From contig CAMDHO010000018.1 of the NCBI GenBank assembly GCA_945898205.1, positions 1-40,367 of the forward strand: DNA of 40,367 nt, given 5' to 3'. Origin of the DNA: Chlamydia trachomatis (GTDB lineage Bacteria > Chlamydiota > Chlamydiia > Chlamydiales > Rhabdochlamydiaceae). A program made the position numbers and the translations under genes. Below are positions 8,041 to 15,673 of the stretch, piece by piece (position 1 is the stretch's first letter; the number at the start of each line of letters is the position of its first letter). The notes under the pieces are model-generated. The model was not told where the DNA came from. It saw nothing but the letters and a program-made list of their open reading frames with translations, and made no database searches.

Positions 8041-8150
8041 ATAGGTTAAACGCTATGAAAATAGGATCTCAAAATTGTGATAAAAGAAAAATCAATTCCC
8101 ATTTGAGAAGGAAATTGATAAGATGTTTTTTTTACATTATTAGGGGGGTT

Positions 8151-8624
8151 ATGAAAATACGTCAAAATGTGGCCATTGCTTTTAGCGGAATGACATGGTT
8201 GGGAGTTGGTATTCTTTTATTATTTAAAGGTTTCTCTTTAATTCTAACGCCGCAACCTTTAGGTTGTTCTACTCTTTTCTTACCAAAATTGATTTCTTTA
8301 GCTGGTAGTGTGCAGCAGGCTTCGTTGATTTTGGTATGTATAGGGTTGGTTATTGGGTTTTTAAAGGGGCGATTTGTTTTGAGTAAGACAGCAAAAAGGG
8401 TAATAGAGCGTATTGTTTCTTTACCAAACCCATGCTCTATAGTGAGTGTTTACCCAAAGCCTTATTTGATACTTCTTGCGTCAATGATCACTCTTGGAAT
8501 GTCTTTAAAATGGATTTCTATGCCATATGACCTAAAGGGACTTATTGATATAGCCATTGGATCTGCATTGACAAATGGGTCAGCTTTTTATTTTCGTCAT
8601 TTTACAATGCAAAAGAACTTGTAA
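8151..8624 (+). CDS. Small conserved chlamydial membrane protein
   Basis: 157 residues if translation starts at the ATG at 8151, which follows a strong AGGGGGG; an in-frame ATG at 8055 lacks such a site and adds a basic extension. Three to four hydrophobic stretches are seen (about 10-32 with GMTWLGVGILLLFKGFSLIL, 48-70, 105-122 and a weaker one near 130-147), separated by basic loops. No catalytic motif. Position between the PIN/TRAM-acpS pair and the HAD-IIA gene corresponds to CT102 in Chlamydia trachomatis, a membrane protein of unknown function. The HAD gene begins one base after this stop if its GTG start is used. Confidence 0.75.
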   Translation: MKIRQNVAIAFSGMTWLGVGILLLFKGFSLILTPQPLGCSTLFLPKLISLAGSVQQASLILVCIGLVIGFLKGRFVLSKTAKRVIERIVSLPNPCSIVSVYPKPYLILLASMITLGMSLKWISMPYDLKGLIDIAIGSALTNGSAFYFRHFTMQKNL

Positions 8625-8625
8625 A

Positions 8626-9525
8626 GTGACTATTCCTATTAGGTCGAATATAGAGAGCGTGGCTATTCCTTTTAAAGGCATCTTACTAGATGCCTATGGA
8701 GTTTTCTGGCAAGGGGGAGCGGCTGGACTTATTCCAGGTGCTAAAGAAGCTATGAAAAAATTAGTATTAAGTGGAAAGATTGTTGGAATCCTATCGAATA
8801 CAACTCAATTAGCTCGAAAGGAAATTGATAAAGTTCAGGCTCATGGCTTGCATTTAGGAGAGCATTTTCATTTTTTTGTTACATCTGGGGAAATTGCCAA
8901 AGAGATTTTTTCCTCTGAAACATTGCCATTTCCTTCCCCTAAGAAAAGATTCTGGTTATTTGGCAAGCAACACCCTCGATTTTCTTCCTATAAAGCTCTT
9001 TTTGAAGGAACTAAATATGAAGAAACTTCTACTCTTTCTGAAGCCGATTTTATTTATATTTCTATTCCTCATCTATGGGGAAAGGATCAGATAGATCCTA
9101 AGGTATTTCAAGAAGAAATTAATAAAATCCAAGACTCTGATATTCCAATGATATGTGTAAATCCGGATAGATTTGCTCATGAAGGAGATCCTTTGCAAGC
9201 AGTAGTTCGGCAAGGAACTATTGCAGCTCTTTTTAAAGAGGGTGGCGGAGAAGTCTTTTATACGGGAAAACCAGAGATTATTGCTTATCAAATGGCAATG
9301 AAGCAGTTCTCTTTTCATGAAACTATTTTACCCCACGAAGTTCTTATGGTGGGAGACACTCCTGAAACAGATATTAGGGGGGGTAAAAAAGCGGGGATGT
9401 CTACAGCTTTGATTATTCAAACTGGAATTATGGCGGATAGAATTAAGTTAATGGGACTAGATACTGCGATTAAAGATTGCTTATTCGGAGATTTACCAGA
9501 TTTTTTTGTTGAAAGGCTAGGTTAA
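8626..9525 (+). CDS. HAD superfamily subfamily IIA hydrolase
   Basis: 299 residues from the GTG at 8626. An ATG at 8575 in the same frame would overlap the preceding gene by 50 bases and adds a segment unlike the family. Motif I is LLDAYGVFWQGG (nucleophile Asp in DAYG, as in the TIGR01459-type chlamydial and alphaproteobacterial proteins); the motif II region is ILSNTTQLARKEI; the lysine is in FYTGKPEIIAYQ; motif IV is VGDTPETDIRGG. These enzymes dephosphorylate small phosphorylated metabolites; the substrate here is unknown. Equivalent to CT103 by position. The HIT gene follows two bases after the stop, so this is the second or third gene of a run ending at 12682. Confidence 0.88.
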   Translation: MTIPIRSNIESVAIPFKGILLDAYGVFWQGGAAGLIPGAKEAMKKLVLSGKIVGILSNTTQLARKEIDKVQAHGLHLGEHFHFFVTSGEIAKEIFSSETLPFPSPKKRFWLFGKQHPRFSSYKALFEGTKYEETSTLSEADFIYISIPHLWGKDQIDPKVFQEEINKIQDSDIPMICVNPDRFAHEGDPLQAVVRQGTIAALFKEGGGEVFYTGKPEIIAYQMAMKQFSFHETILPHEVLMVGDTPETDIRGGKKAGMSTALIIQTGIMADRIKLMGLDTAIKDCLFGDLPDFFVERLG

Positions 9526-9527
9526 AA

Positions 9528-9926
9528 ATGGAGTTCCTTCTTCATCCTAATCTTATAACTAAGATTTTTATTGCAGAGTTGCCACTTTGTAGGCTGTTAC
9601 TAGAAGACGAAAGTCATTATCTTTGGCTGCTTCTAGTTCCCAGACGCCCACAAATTAGTCGCATCATGGATTTAGAGATCTTGGACCAAGAGCAGTTACT
9701 AAAAGAGTTAGATCTTGCCCAGAGAGTTTTATGCGAGCAATTTCATCCCGATCAGATTAACCTAGCGGCAATAGGTAATAAAACTCCTCAATTACACGTG
9801 CATGTGATTGCAAGATTTACCTCAGATCCAGCTTGGCCACAAACTGTTTGGGACCATCCTGTTCGCAAATCATATAGCCCAAAAGAAAAAGAAGAAGTTA
9901 TTTCTAAACTTCGGGAGTTCTTTTGA
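9528..9926 (+). CDS. HIT domain nucleotide hydrolase/transferase
   Basis: 132 residues. The histidine triad is PQLHVHVIARF, with the first His of HxHxH replaced by Gln; the QLHVHVIARF variant followed by DPAWPxxVW (here DPAWPQTVWDHP) is common in a proteobacterial-type HIT subfamily and keeps the nucleophilic middle His. Members split dinucleoside polyphosphates or nucleoside phosphoramidates. The gene lies two bases after the HAD gene, and its stop overlaps the TTG start of the next gene (TTGA). Domain call secure, substrate unknown. Confidence 0.88.
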   Translation: MEFLLHPNLITKIFIAELPLCRLLLEDESHYLWLLLVPRRPQISRIMDLEILDQEQLLKELDLAQRVLCEQFHPDQINLAAIGNKTPQLHVHVIARFTSDPAWPQTVWDHPVRKSYSPKEKEEVISKLREFF

Positions 9927-12682
9927 AAGAAAAAATGTTAACTGATAAGTGTTCTTTCTATGCCCTTTGGAGTTTAACAGAGAACCCTATTAACACAGGT
10001 TCCTTAGTTGATATTTTGGATCTTAAAGAAGAATTTGAGCTTTCTTTTTTATACGACCAGACTAAATTTCAAGATAGCTATAGTTTTCGTTTACAAAGGA
10101 GAGCTTCATTACTTTCTAACTACATAATCGATGACCAAGGGAAGTTGGATATAGGTAAATTAGATCATGTGATCAATTTACTTGAAAAAGAAGGTTTCAT
10201 ATTTTATCCCCATGGTTACTGTGATAAAGAAGCTTCGTTGCATATGCTTTTTGTATTAAAAAAACTCCGTCATGATAAGTCTTTTTATCTGTTGTTCCAA
10301 AAGTTTCACCCCCCCCTTTGTCATGCTTGGGCCGAAGAACTTGTTTTGGCATCTATTGGAAGTTTTGAACGTAGAACTCCTTTAGAAGCGCAAGTTAAAA
10401 GGTCTGTTATTTCAGCTTGCTTAACTTCATTACGTCAAAATGTAGGATCTTGCTTTGCGACAGCCCCAGCGATCCTAATACAACAAGAGCAACTAGAGAA
10501 ATTACTCTCTGATTTATATGAACTTTTAATGACTGGTAAGTTAAAGCGGATTTTTTTGGGAATAGAAAATAGCGTTCCCTTAAGTCCAAGTTCAGGTGGA
10601 GGAGATTTATATAAGAAAGTTGTTTTTACAGAAGATCTTAGTGGGGCTCCAGGGCTCTATGCTGCTTTTGAAGCAGCGCAAATCATTCCCAAGGAAAAGT
10701 ACCTTTTAAGAAAAAAAGAAACTGTTCAAGCTCTTCTCGTTCCTGTTTTTCAAAAAAATCGATCTATGTCGGTCAGGGAGTTGATTCATAATGTTCTTCT
10801 TTTGCATTTTGATCTGAAAGAAATAGATTTAGAACGTTATAAAGAAGCAACTCGTACGTTTTTAAAAAGCAAAGAGTTTTTAGGAGGATTGAAAAAGGGA
10901 CTGACTTCTCAAAAAACAAGAGCTTGCGAACAACTATTAGACCTGGAAAAAAAGGCACACGCAGCTTTTAAAGCCTGCACAGATCATGCCCTTTTAAAAG
11001 CATGGGAGTTTACTCTCGCTTCTTTTTCAGAAAGTAAAATGGAGTTCTCTAAGTTTAACTTATATTCGAGTTTAGGACTAGATCCAGAAGAAAAAGGAGG
11101 AATTGGAGAGGTTATTTACTTGTGTTTGCAAAAGCAACTAGAGGTAGATCAAAAAAAAATGGAGCAGTATGACATAGAATATCAAATTGCTTATGATCAA
11201 GTAAGGGCTACGGAATCTTTGCTTAAAAATGCAAGTAATGAATCAGATGCTAGACGTTTACAAGCAGAGCTTTTAAGTCGTGTTTATCATATGAGAGCCT
11301 GTTTGGAAATAAGGGATACGTTGCATGCAAATGCTTCTCAATACTCTAGTTTCTTATCGACTCTTTTTAAAGAGTATGATGCTAAATTCCCTGAGTATTT
11401 TCAAGAGATCTATGATGCAGATCTTCGAGATAGTTCTAGTCAAGAATATGAAGACAGTGCTGCCGGTTTTCGTTTAGTTTATAAGCATGGAAGAAATAAC
11501 GCGTTTTTATGGACGATGGTCTATACAGCAGAAGAGTATATAGATTTTCTTGTTGATTTTTTTATTTTAGTAGAACCTCAAATAGCAGCTCAGTTTTCTT
11601 GGGAATTAGCTCCTAAAATTTTAATAGAGATTACAACTTTAGTTGTTTCTCATATTAGAACTTCTGAATTTTTAGAGTCAGCTCTTGAGCGTATAAAAAA
11701 AGTTCATGCAGAAAGAGGAGAGGTTGGAACTCCTTGGGCTTATGTATCTGGAGGCAGCATGCAAATCCTTTTACAGACCTACTATAAAAGGGAAGTTCCT
11801 ATTACAGAAGAGTCTAAAAAAACAGAAAGCCCAATAGATCTTCTTATATTTCTTTTAGATACTCTTAAAACCCTTCCTCTTGCTTTAGAAAATAAAAAGT
11901 TACTTATGTCTTCCCCTTCTCATGCTTTTACTTTAATACCTGCTTTAGAACTCTTTCAGTCGGGGTGGCAAGATGAGTTATTTACCTATACTTGGGTAAG
12001 AGATAATGTAATCGTCCCTAGAAAAAGGTTTTATGAGTCTATGACGTTATCTGCATTAGAACAGTCTTTTCTATTGGAAGAATTTGCTAAAAAGCTTCCC
12101 ATACAACTGTCGAATCTATTGCATAAAGTTCCTTATTTTCAAGAAAGCTCTCTTATCTCTTTTAGGAATTCGATCTTAGAAGTGTTTTCTCATATTGACT
12201 TAGAATCTGAACTAGATTCTTTTTTATATGAAATGACCCCATTGATTTCTGGATTTGAATGGAAATCTTCTGTTAGAAGGTTGCTATCAGACCTCAATCC
12301 AACTAACTTAGAATCTCTTTTAGACTCGTATCCGGATGAATTTTCAGAGGTAATTAGTTCTAAAAAAATTAAAGAGATGGCTAAAGCTTTTTATCTTTTA
12401 TCCCAAAAAAAATTCTTATTTCCTTTTGATCTTCATCAAGTAATTAGTAAAAAAGCAGAGGAATTACAATTAGATCCTCCTGCCCCTCTTTTTTTTGCAG
12501 ATAGCAACTGGTCTCAATTTTACTTTGGTTTTATTGTAAGTCCTGGAACAAATTTATTAGAACTTTGGAGGTTAGAGCCTTCTTCAGGTATTGGTTTTCC
12601 GATGACTTCTTGGGGAAAATGGCTGAATGAAAAAAATACTGATCTTTGGAATGTTTGTACGAGGCCTTTTGAATATACCTAG
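9923..12682 (+). CDS. 919-residue chlamydial protein with papain-like Cys/His/Asn motifs
   Basis: Start is taken as TTG at 9923, five bases after GGGAG; an ATG at 9935 is the alternative. Residues 171-180 are RQNVGSCFAT, which matches the active-site helix of papain-fold peptidases (oxyanion Gln172, nucleophile Cys177). About 490 residues later SSPSHAFTL supplies a His (667) in the expected SHA setting, and FFADSNW supplies Asn862 in the position of the NSWG block, followed by strand-like residues. The long middle (about 250-600) is helical with a coiled-coil-like stretch at 400-455. No signal peptide. I infer a cytoplasmic or type III-exported papain-like enzyme; the full-length family is one I only know as hypothetical in chlamydiae. 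Last gene of the run, followed by a hairpin at 12704. Confidence 0.65.
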   Translation: MKEKMLTDKCSFYALWSLTENPINTGSLVDILDLKEEFELSFLYDQTKFQDSYSFRLQRRASLLSNYIIDDQGKLDIGKLDHVINLLEKEGFIFYPHGYCDKEASLHMLFVLKKLRHDKSFYLLFQKFHPPLCHAWAEELVLASIGSFERRTPLEAQVKRSVISACLTSLRQNVGSCFATAPAILIQQEQLEKLLSDLYELLMTGKLKRIFLGIENSVPLSPSSGGGDLYKKVVFTEDLSGAPGLYAAFEAAQIIPKEKYLLRKKETVQALLVPVFQKNRSMSVRELIHNVLLLHFDLKEIDLERYKEATRTFLKSKEFLGGLKKGLTSQKTRACEQLLDLEKKAHAAFKACTDHALLKAWEFTLASFSESKMEFSKFNLYSSLGLDPEEKGGIGEVIYLCLQKQLEVDQKKMEQYDIEYQIAYDQVRATESLLKNASNESDARRLQAELLSRVYHMRACLEIRDTLHANASQYSSFLSTLFKEYDAKFPEYFQEIYDADLRDSSSQEYEDSAAGFRLVYKHGRNNAFLWTMVYTAEEYIDFLVDFFILVEPQIAAQFSWELAPKILIEITTLVVSHIRTSEFLESALERIKKVHAERGEVGTPWAYVSGGSMQILLQTYYKREVPITEESKKTESPIDLLIFLLDTLKTLPLALENKKLLMSSPSHAFTLIPALELFQSGWQDELFTYTWVRDNVIVPRKRFYESMTLSALEQSFLLEEFAKKLPIQLSNLLHKVPYFQESSLISFRNSILEVFSHIDLESELDSFLYEMTPLISGFEWKSSVRRLLSDLNPTNLESLLDSYPDEFSEVISSKKIKEMAKAFYLLSQKKFLFPFDLHQVISKKAEELQLDPPAPLFFADSNWSQFYFGFIVSPGTNLLELWRLEPSSGIGFPMTSWGKWLNEKNTDLWNVCTRPFEYT

Positions 12683-12703
12683 AGAATTTCTTGAGGAAAA
12701 AAA

Positions 12704-12738
12704 CAGCCTTCTATAATTTTTACTTAGTCAAAAGGCTG
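12704..12738. terminator. Hairpin between convergent genes
   Basis: CAGCCTT (12704-12710) pairs with AAGGCTG (12732-12738) over a 21-base AT-rich loop. It lies between the ends of the 919-residue gene (plus) and rlmH (minus). TTTATT follows on the plus side and a GTTTTTTT run on the minus side, so it can serve both directions. Confidence 0.65.
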
Positions 12739-12740
12739 GT

Positions 12741-13166
12741 TTATTTGTGGTATTCTGATCCTTTATGGATTTCTGTAGAACGGTAGATCTGCTCAATTAA
12801 AATAAGTCTGGCAATTTGATGAGTAAAGGTTAATTTGGATAGGCTGAGATTATAAAAAGCCTTTTCTATAAGATCTTGAGGGATCCCTTCAGCGCCGCCT
12901 ATAACGAAGCTAAGTCTGCATCCAAATCGCTCTAGCCAAAAGTATAATTGAGTCGCAAAGCGTTCACTTGAAACTTCTTCAGAAGAAGGTGTTAGGGCAA
13001 TGAAAGAGCTTTCTTTTTCTAAAAAGAGTCGAAGTTGATCATTGTTTTTGGCGAAAATCCACTCAATGGGCATGATAGCTTTTAGTCTTTTTTCATATTC
13101 AGAAATGGCGTCTATTAGCCAACTTTCTTTAGTTTTACCGATGGAAAAGATTTTGATTCGATACAT
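12741..13166 (-). CDS. rlmH: 23S rRNA (pseudouridine1915-N3)-methyltransferase
   Basis: 141 residues, typical size. SPOUT-class enzyme that methylates pseudouridine 1915 in helix 69 of 23S rRNA on assembled ribosomes. The SAM-binding knot is clear: SFVIGGAEGIPQ, then LSLSKLTFTHQIARLILIEQ, and the C-terminus IHKGSEYHK matches the invariant GxxYHx end. Start at MYRIKIFSIGK is standard for the family. No Shine-Dalgarno sequence is seen. Its start codon lies only 12 bases from the divergent lgt start. Secure. Confidence 0.97.
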   Translation of the reverse strand: MYRIKIFSIGKTKESWLIDAISEYEKRLKAIMPIEWIFAKNNDQLRLFLEKESSFIALTPSSEEVSSERFATQLYFWLERFGCRLSFVIGGAEGIPQDLIEKAFYNLSLSKLTFTHQIARLILIEQIYRSTEIHKGSEYHK

Positions 13167-13178
13167 AAGGAATAATCT

Positions 13179-14036
13179 ATGTTAAATGTTATTTTTTGGG
13201 ATCCAGACAAAGCGATAATTCCTTGGAACATCCCGATCCTTGGAAGACCTGTACTATGGTATGGTTTTTTCTTTGCTTTTGGCTTTTTTTTAGCCTATTT
13301 CTTTTTAGTTTACTTGTTGAAGAGCTATTTTGACCAGGATCCTTCATTAAAAGAAGATAAAAAAAACAAAGAGAGAGCTAAGATCTTAGCTGAAAAAGCA
13401 CTTCTTTATTCTGTTATAGGAACAATTATAGGCGCTCGTTTAGGAGATGTTCTTTTTTATCAAAGTTGGCGTTTAATTATATCAGATCCTTTGTCGGTTT
13501 TTCGGATTTGGGAAGGTGGCCTTGCTAGCCATGGTGGCGCCATAGGGGTTGTCATCGCTTTTTGGCTTTTTTTTAGAAAGATTAAGGCTCAATATGCCAA
13601 CCTTTCTTTTTTAAGGGTTTTAGATCTAGTTTGTATCCCTATAGCAATGGTTGGTGGCTTTATTCGACTGGGCAATTTCTTTAATCAAGAGATTTTAGGA
13701 ACACAGACTAGTCTTCCTTGGGCAGTAGTCTTTGGTCATCCATCGGATGGAAGTTTTCCAACTCCAAGACATCCTGTACAGTTATATGAGTCTCTTTGCT
13801 ATTTTATAATGAGTATTTTTTTATATTGGATTTGGAAAAAAGATCGTTCTCTAGAAAAGCAAGGAAGACTTATTGGCCTTTTCCTTCTATTAGTCTTTGG
13901 ATTTCGAATGCTTATTGAATGCGTTAAAGAAGAGCAAAGCAATTGGCTCCATTCTTCTTGGTTGAGCATGGGGCAGTGGCTTAGCATCCCTTTTGTCGTA
14001 ATGGGGCTAATTTTACTTTGGAAAAGTAGGAAATAA
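13179..14036 (+). CDS. lgt: Phosphatidylglycerol:prolipoprotein diacylglyceryl transferase
   Basis: 285 residues, seven predicted membrane segments. The enzyme moves diacylglycerol onto the lipobox cysteine of prolipoproteins at the inner membrane. Signatures: GARLGDVLFY, RIWEGGLASHGGAIG (with the essential His), GGFIRLGNFFNQE (catalytic Arg) and RHPVQLYES. AAGGA at 13170-13174 sets the start. The first loop has a lysine-rich insert (DPSLKEDKKNKERAK). Divergent from rlmH with a 12-base gap; its promoter must lie within the rlmH 5' end. Lipoprotein substrates in this window may include the hydrolase at 35409. Confidence 0.97.
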   Translation: MLNVIFWDPDKAIIPWNIPILGRPVLWYGFFFAFGFFLAYFFLVYLLKSYFDQDPSLKEDKKNKERAKILAEKALLYSVIGTIIGARLGDVLFYQSWRLIISDPLSVFRIWEGGLASHGGAIGVVIAFWLFFRKIKAQYANLSFLRVLDLVCIPIAMVGGFIRLGNFFNQEILGTQTSLPWAVVFGHPSDGSFPTPRHPVQLYESLCYFIMSIFLYWIWKKDRSLEKQGRLIGLFLLLVFGFRMLIECVKEEQSNWLHSSWLSMGQWLSIPFVVMGLILLWKSRK

Positions 14037-14137
14037 AAGATACTTATTTGGCAAAAAATAAAGAGTTTTCTTGGAAAATTTTAAATTAAGTAGAATGTGT
14101 TATTTAAGTTTTTTAAAGCGATGTGTTTTTGTTTTAA

Positions 14138-14168
14138 TTGTTTTATGTAATTGATTTCTTGTTATAAT
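14138..14168 (+). promoter_or_regulatory. Putative sigma-70-type promoter
   Basis: TTGTTT (14138-14143) and a perfect TATAAT (14163-14168) with 19-base spacing, followed about 28 bases later by the ATG of the Inc-like gene with GAGG before it. Good match at -10; the spacing is slightly long. The rest of 14037-14137 is plain AT-rich sequence. Confidence 0.5.
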
Positions 14169-14195
14169 TGTGTTTCGATTTGGTGTGAGGTTTTA

Positions 14196-15482
14196 ATGCA
14201 TTTAAATAAAAATGATTTATGCTCTAAAAGCATGTGGAGTGCAGAAGTTGTAAGAAATTATTTTTATAAAACATCTTTTCCTAATTTAAAAAAATATCTT
14301 TGGAAAGGGAATTTAAATTCAGAAAACCGCTCAGAAAACCTTCTTATTTCTTCTCGCATAGCTGGATTTACACGTCAAATGTTTAAGGTTGTTCAAGTTG
14401 TTTTTCCTTCTATGATATCTACAGTAGCAATTCCTGCAAGTCTTTTATTTACAGGTCTAACGTCTGTTTTTAATGGAACTACATGGGTCGTTCGGAAAAC
14501 TTTAGAAAAATTGGATAATGCTGAAAAGGAGCTGAAATTAAAGTCTCATCTTTCACTTACCAATCGGGAGATTTTAGATGCTAAAGAAGCTATAATTATA
14601 GAAAAAATTACAGTAATACAGCAAATGTTAAGCGTATTGTCTGGTATAGCACAAATAGCATTTGCCGTTTTATCTATATGCAGTGAATCTGTAGCCAAAA
14701 TTTTTAATTATTCTCCTGTGTTAACAGGGAGTGCTGTAACCATCGCACTTAAGACTCTTCTTGTCGGACTAGGAGTGATCTCTATAATACGAGCTTTTAA
14801 TCTAATCATTCGTTTTGCAAAATGTAATTATATGCTTTCTAATTTTCGTAGCCAGTTTCATTCAGAGCTTGTAAAAAGTCCAGAAGCTGCTATCTCCTTT
14901 ATTAAAAAAGAAAGGGATCGATTAAAAAAAGAATTAGGGCAGTTTAAATTGACAAAAGAAGATAAAGAATCTATTCCAGAGTTTGTAGAACTTGAGCTTA
15001 CGGCTAAGGAAAAAGTTTTGCTTCAAGATTTTAGAAAGTTAAGCCCCAAACAAAAAATTCAAGTTTGTAAAACTAATCAACAGATCGATCTTTGTTTAAA
15101 AAAAGAATCGGCAATGGGCATATCTTATTTAACCCGTCGACTAGGAACGGAAGTTGCTAAGAAAATCTTTAGAGAAGACTTTAATATTAATAAAGAGTTT
15201 TTAGTGGAGATCGATAAAGCTATGTACAAAGAGCTCTTTAGGCAAGAAGTCTCACTGACCGGTGGGGTCTTAATGCTGGCTAGTGGTATGGGTTCAATAG
15301 TCGCGGCTATTTTAACAAGTGGACTATCTTTAATGATAGTGTCTCTTGTTTCTGCAGTTTTTTCTTCAGCTGTGGAAAGTGTATTTCTTTCAAATGAATG
15401 GACGGATAAGTCTGATAAGTTAGGTAATTATTTCTATGAAAGATCTAAAAAGCCTAAAAATTTAGCTCTTTGCATGAGTTAA
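14196..15482 (+). CDS. Membrane protein with Inc-like bilobed hydrophobic domains
   Basis: 428 residues from the ATG at 14196, which has GAGG upstream; an in-frame TTG at 14151 is less likely and overlaps the promoter. Hydrophobic blocks lie at about 66-92, 143-161, 173-198 and a long paired block at about 352-398 (GGVLMLASGMGSIVAAILTS and onward). Paired hydrophobic stretches with short turns and no cleavable signal are the hallmark of chlamydial inclusion membrane proteins, exported by type III secretion. Between them are charged helical, coil-prone regions (AEKELKLKSH, FIKKERDRLKKELGQF). No known family. Own promoter and isolation from lgt support separate regulation. Inc status is inference from topology only. 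Confidence 0.65.
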   Translation: MHLNKNDLCSKSMWSAEVVRNYFYKTSFPNLKKYLWKGNLNSENRSENLLISSRIAGFTRQMFKVVQVVFPSMISTVAIPASLLFTGLTSVFNGTTWVVRKTLEKLDNAEKELKLKSHLSLTNREILDAKEAIIIEKITVIQQMLSVLSGIAQIAFAVLSICSESVAKIFNYSPVLTGSAVTIALKTLLVGLGVISIIRAFNLIIRFAKCNYMLSNFRSQFHSELVKSPEAAISFIKKERDRLKKELGQFKLTKEDKESIPEFVELELTAKEKVLLQDFRKLSPKQKIQVCKTNQQIDLCLKKESAMGISYLTRRLGTEVAKKIFREDFNINKEFLVEIDKAMYKELFRQEVSLTGGVLMLASGMGSIVAAILTSGLSLMIVSLVSAVFSSAVESVFLSNEWTDKSDKLGNYFYERSKKPKNLALCMS

Positions 15483-15673
15483 CTTTCTAGCTTTCTGAAG
15501 ATTTCGGTTCTTTTTTGATAAATGCGTCTGCCTCCCTTATCTGTAATCGCTCTAGCGAAAGAGCTAGTTGGAGTCCTTCTAAGGGGCACTAAACTGCGAC
15601 CAGGAAAACTCCCCATAACAACAAGATTTTAAAAAACATTTTTTTAAATAAAAACAGGCTGTTTTTTTCAGAA

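Noticed and set aside
7848..8042. A 64-codon minus-strand frame starting with ATG
   Set aside because: The frame shifted by one base over the same DNA is longer and far more protein-like; this one is low-complexity.
15483..15673. Short hairpin GCTCTAGCGAAAGAGC-like sequence suggesting a tRNA fragment
   Set aside because: No acceptor stem, T-loop or anticodon arm can be formed; minus-strand readings show only short uncertain remnants.
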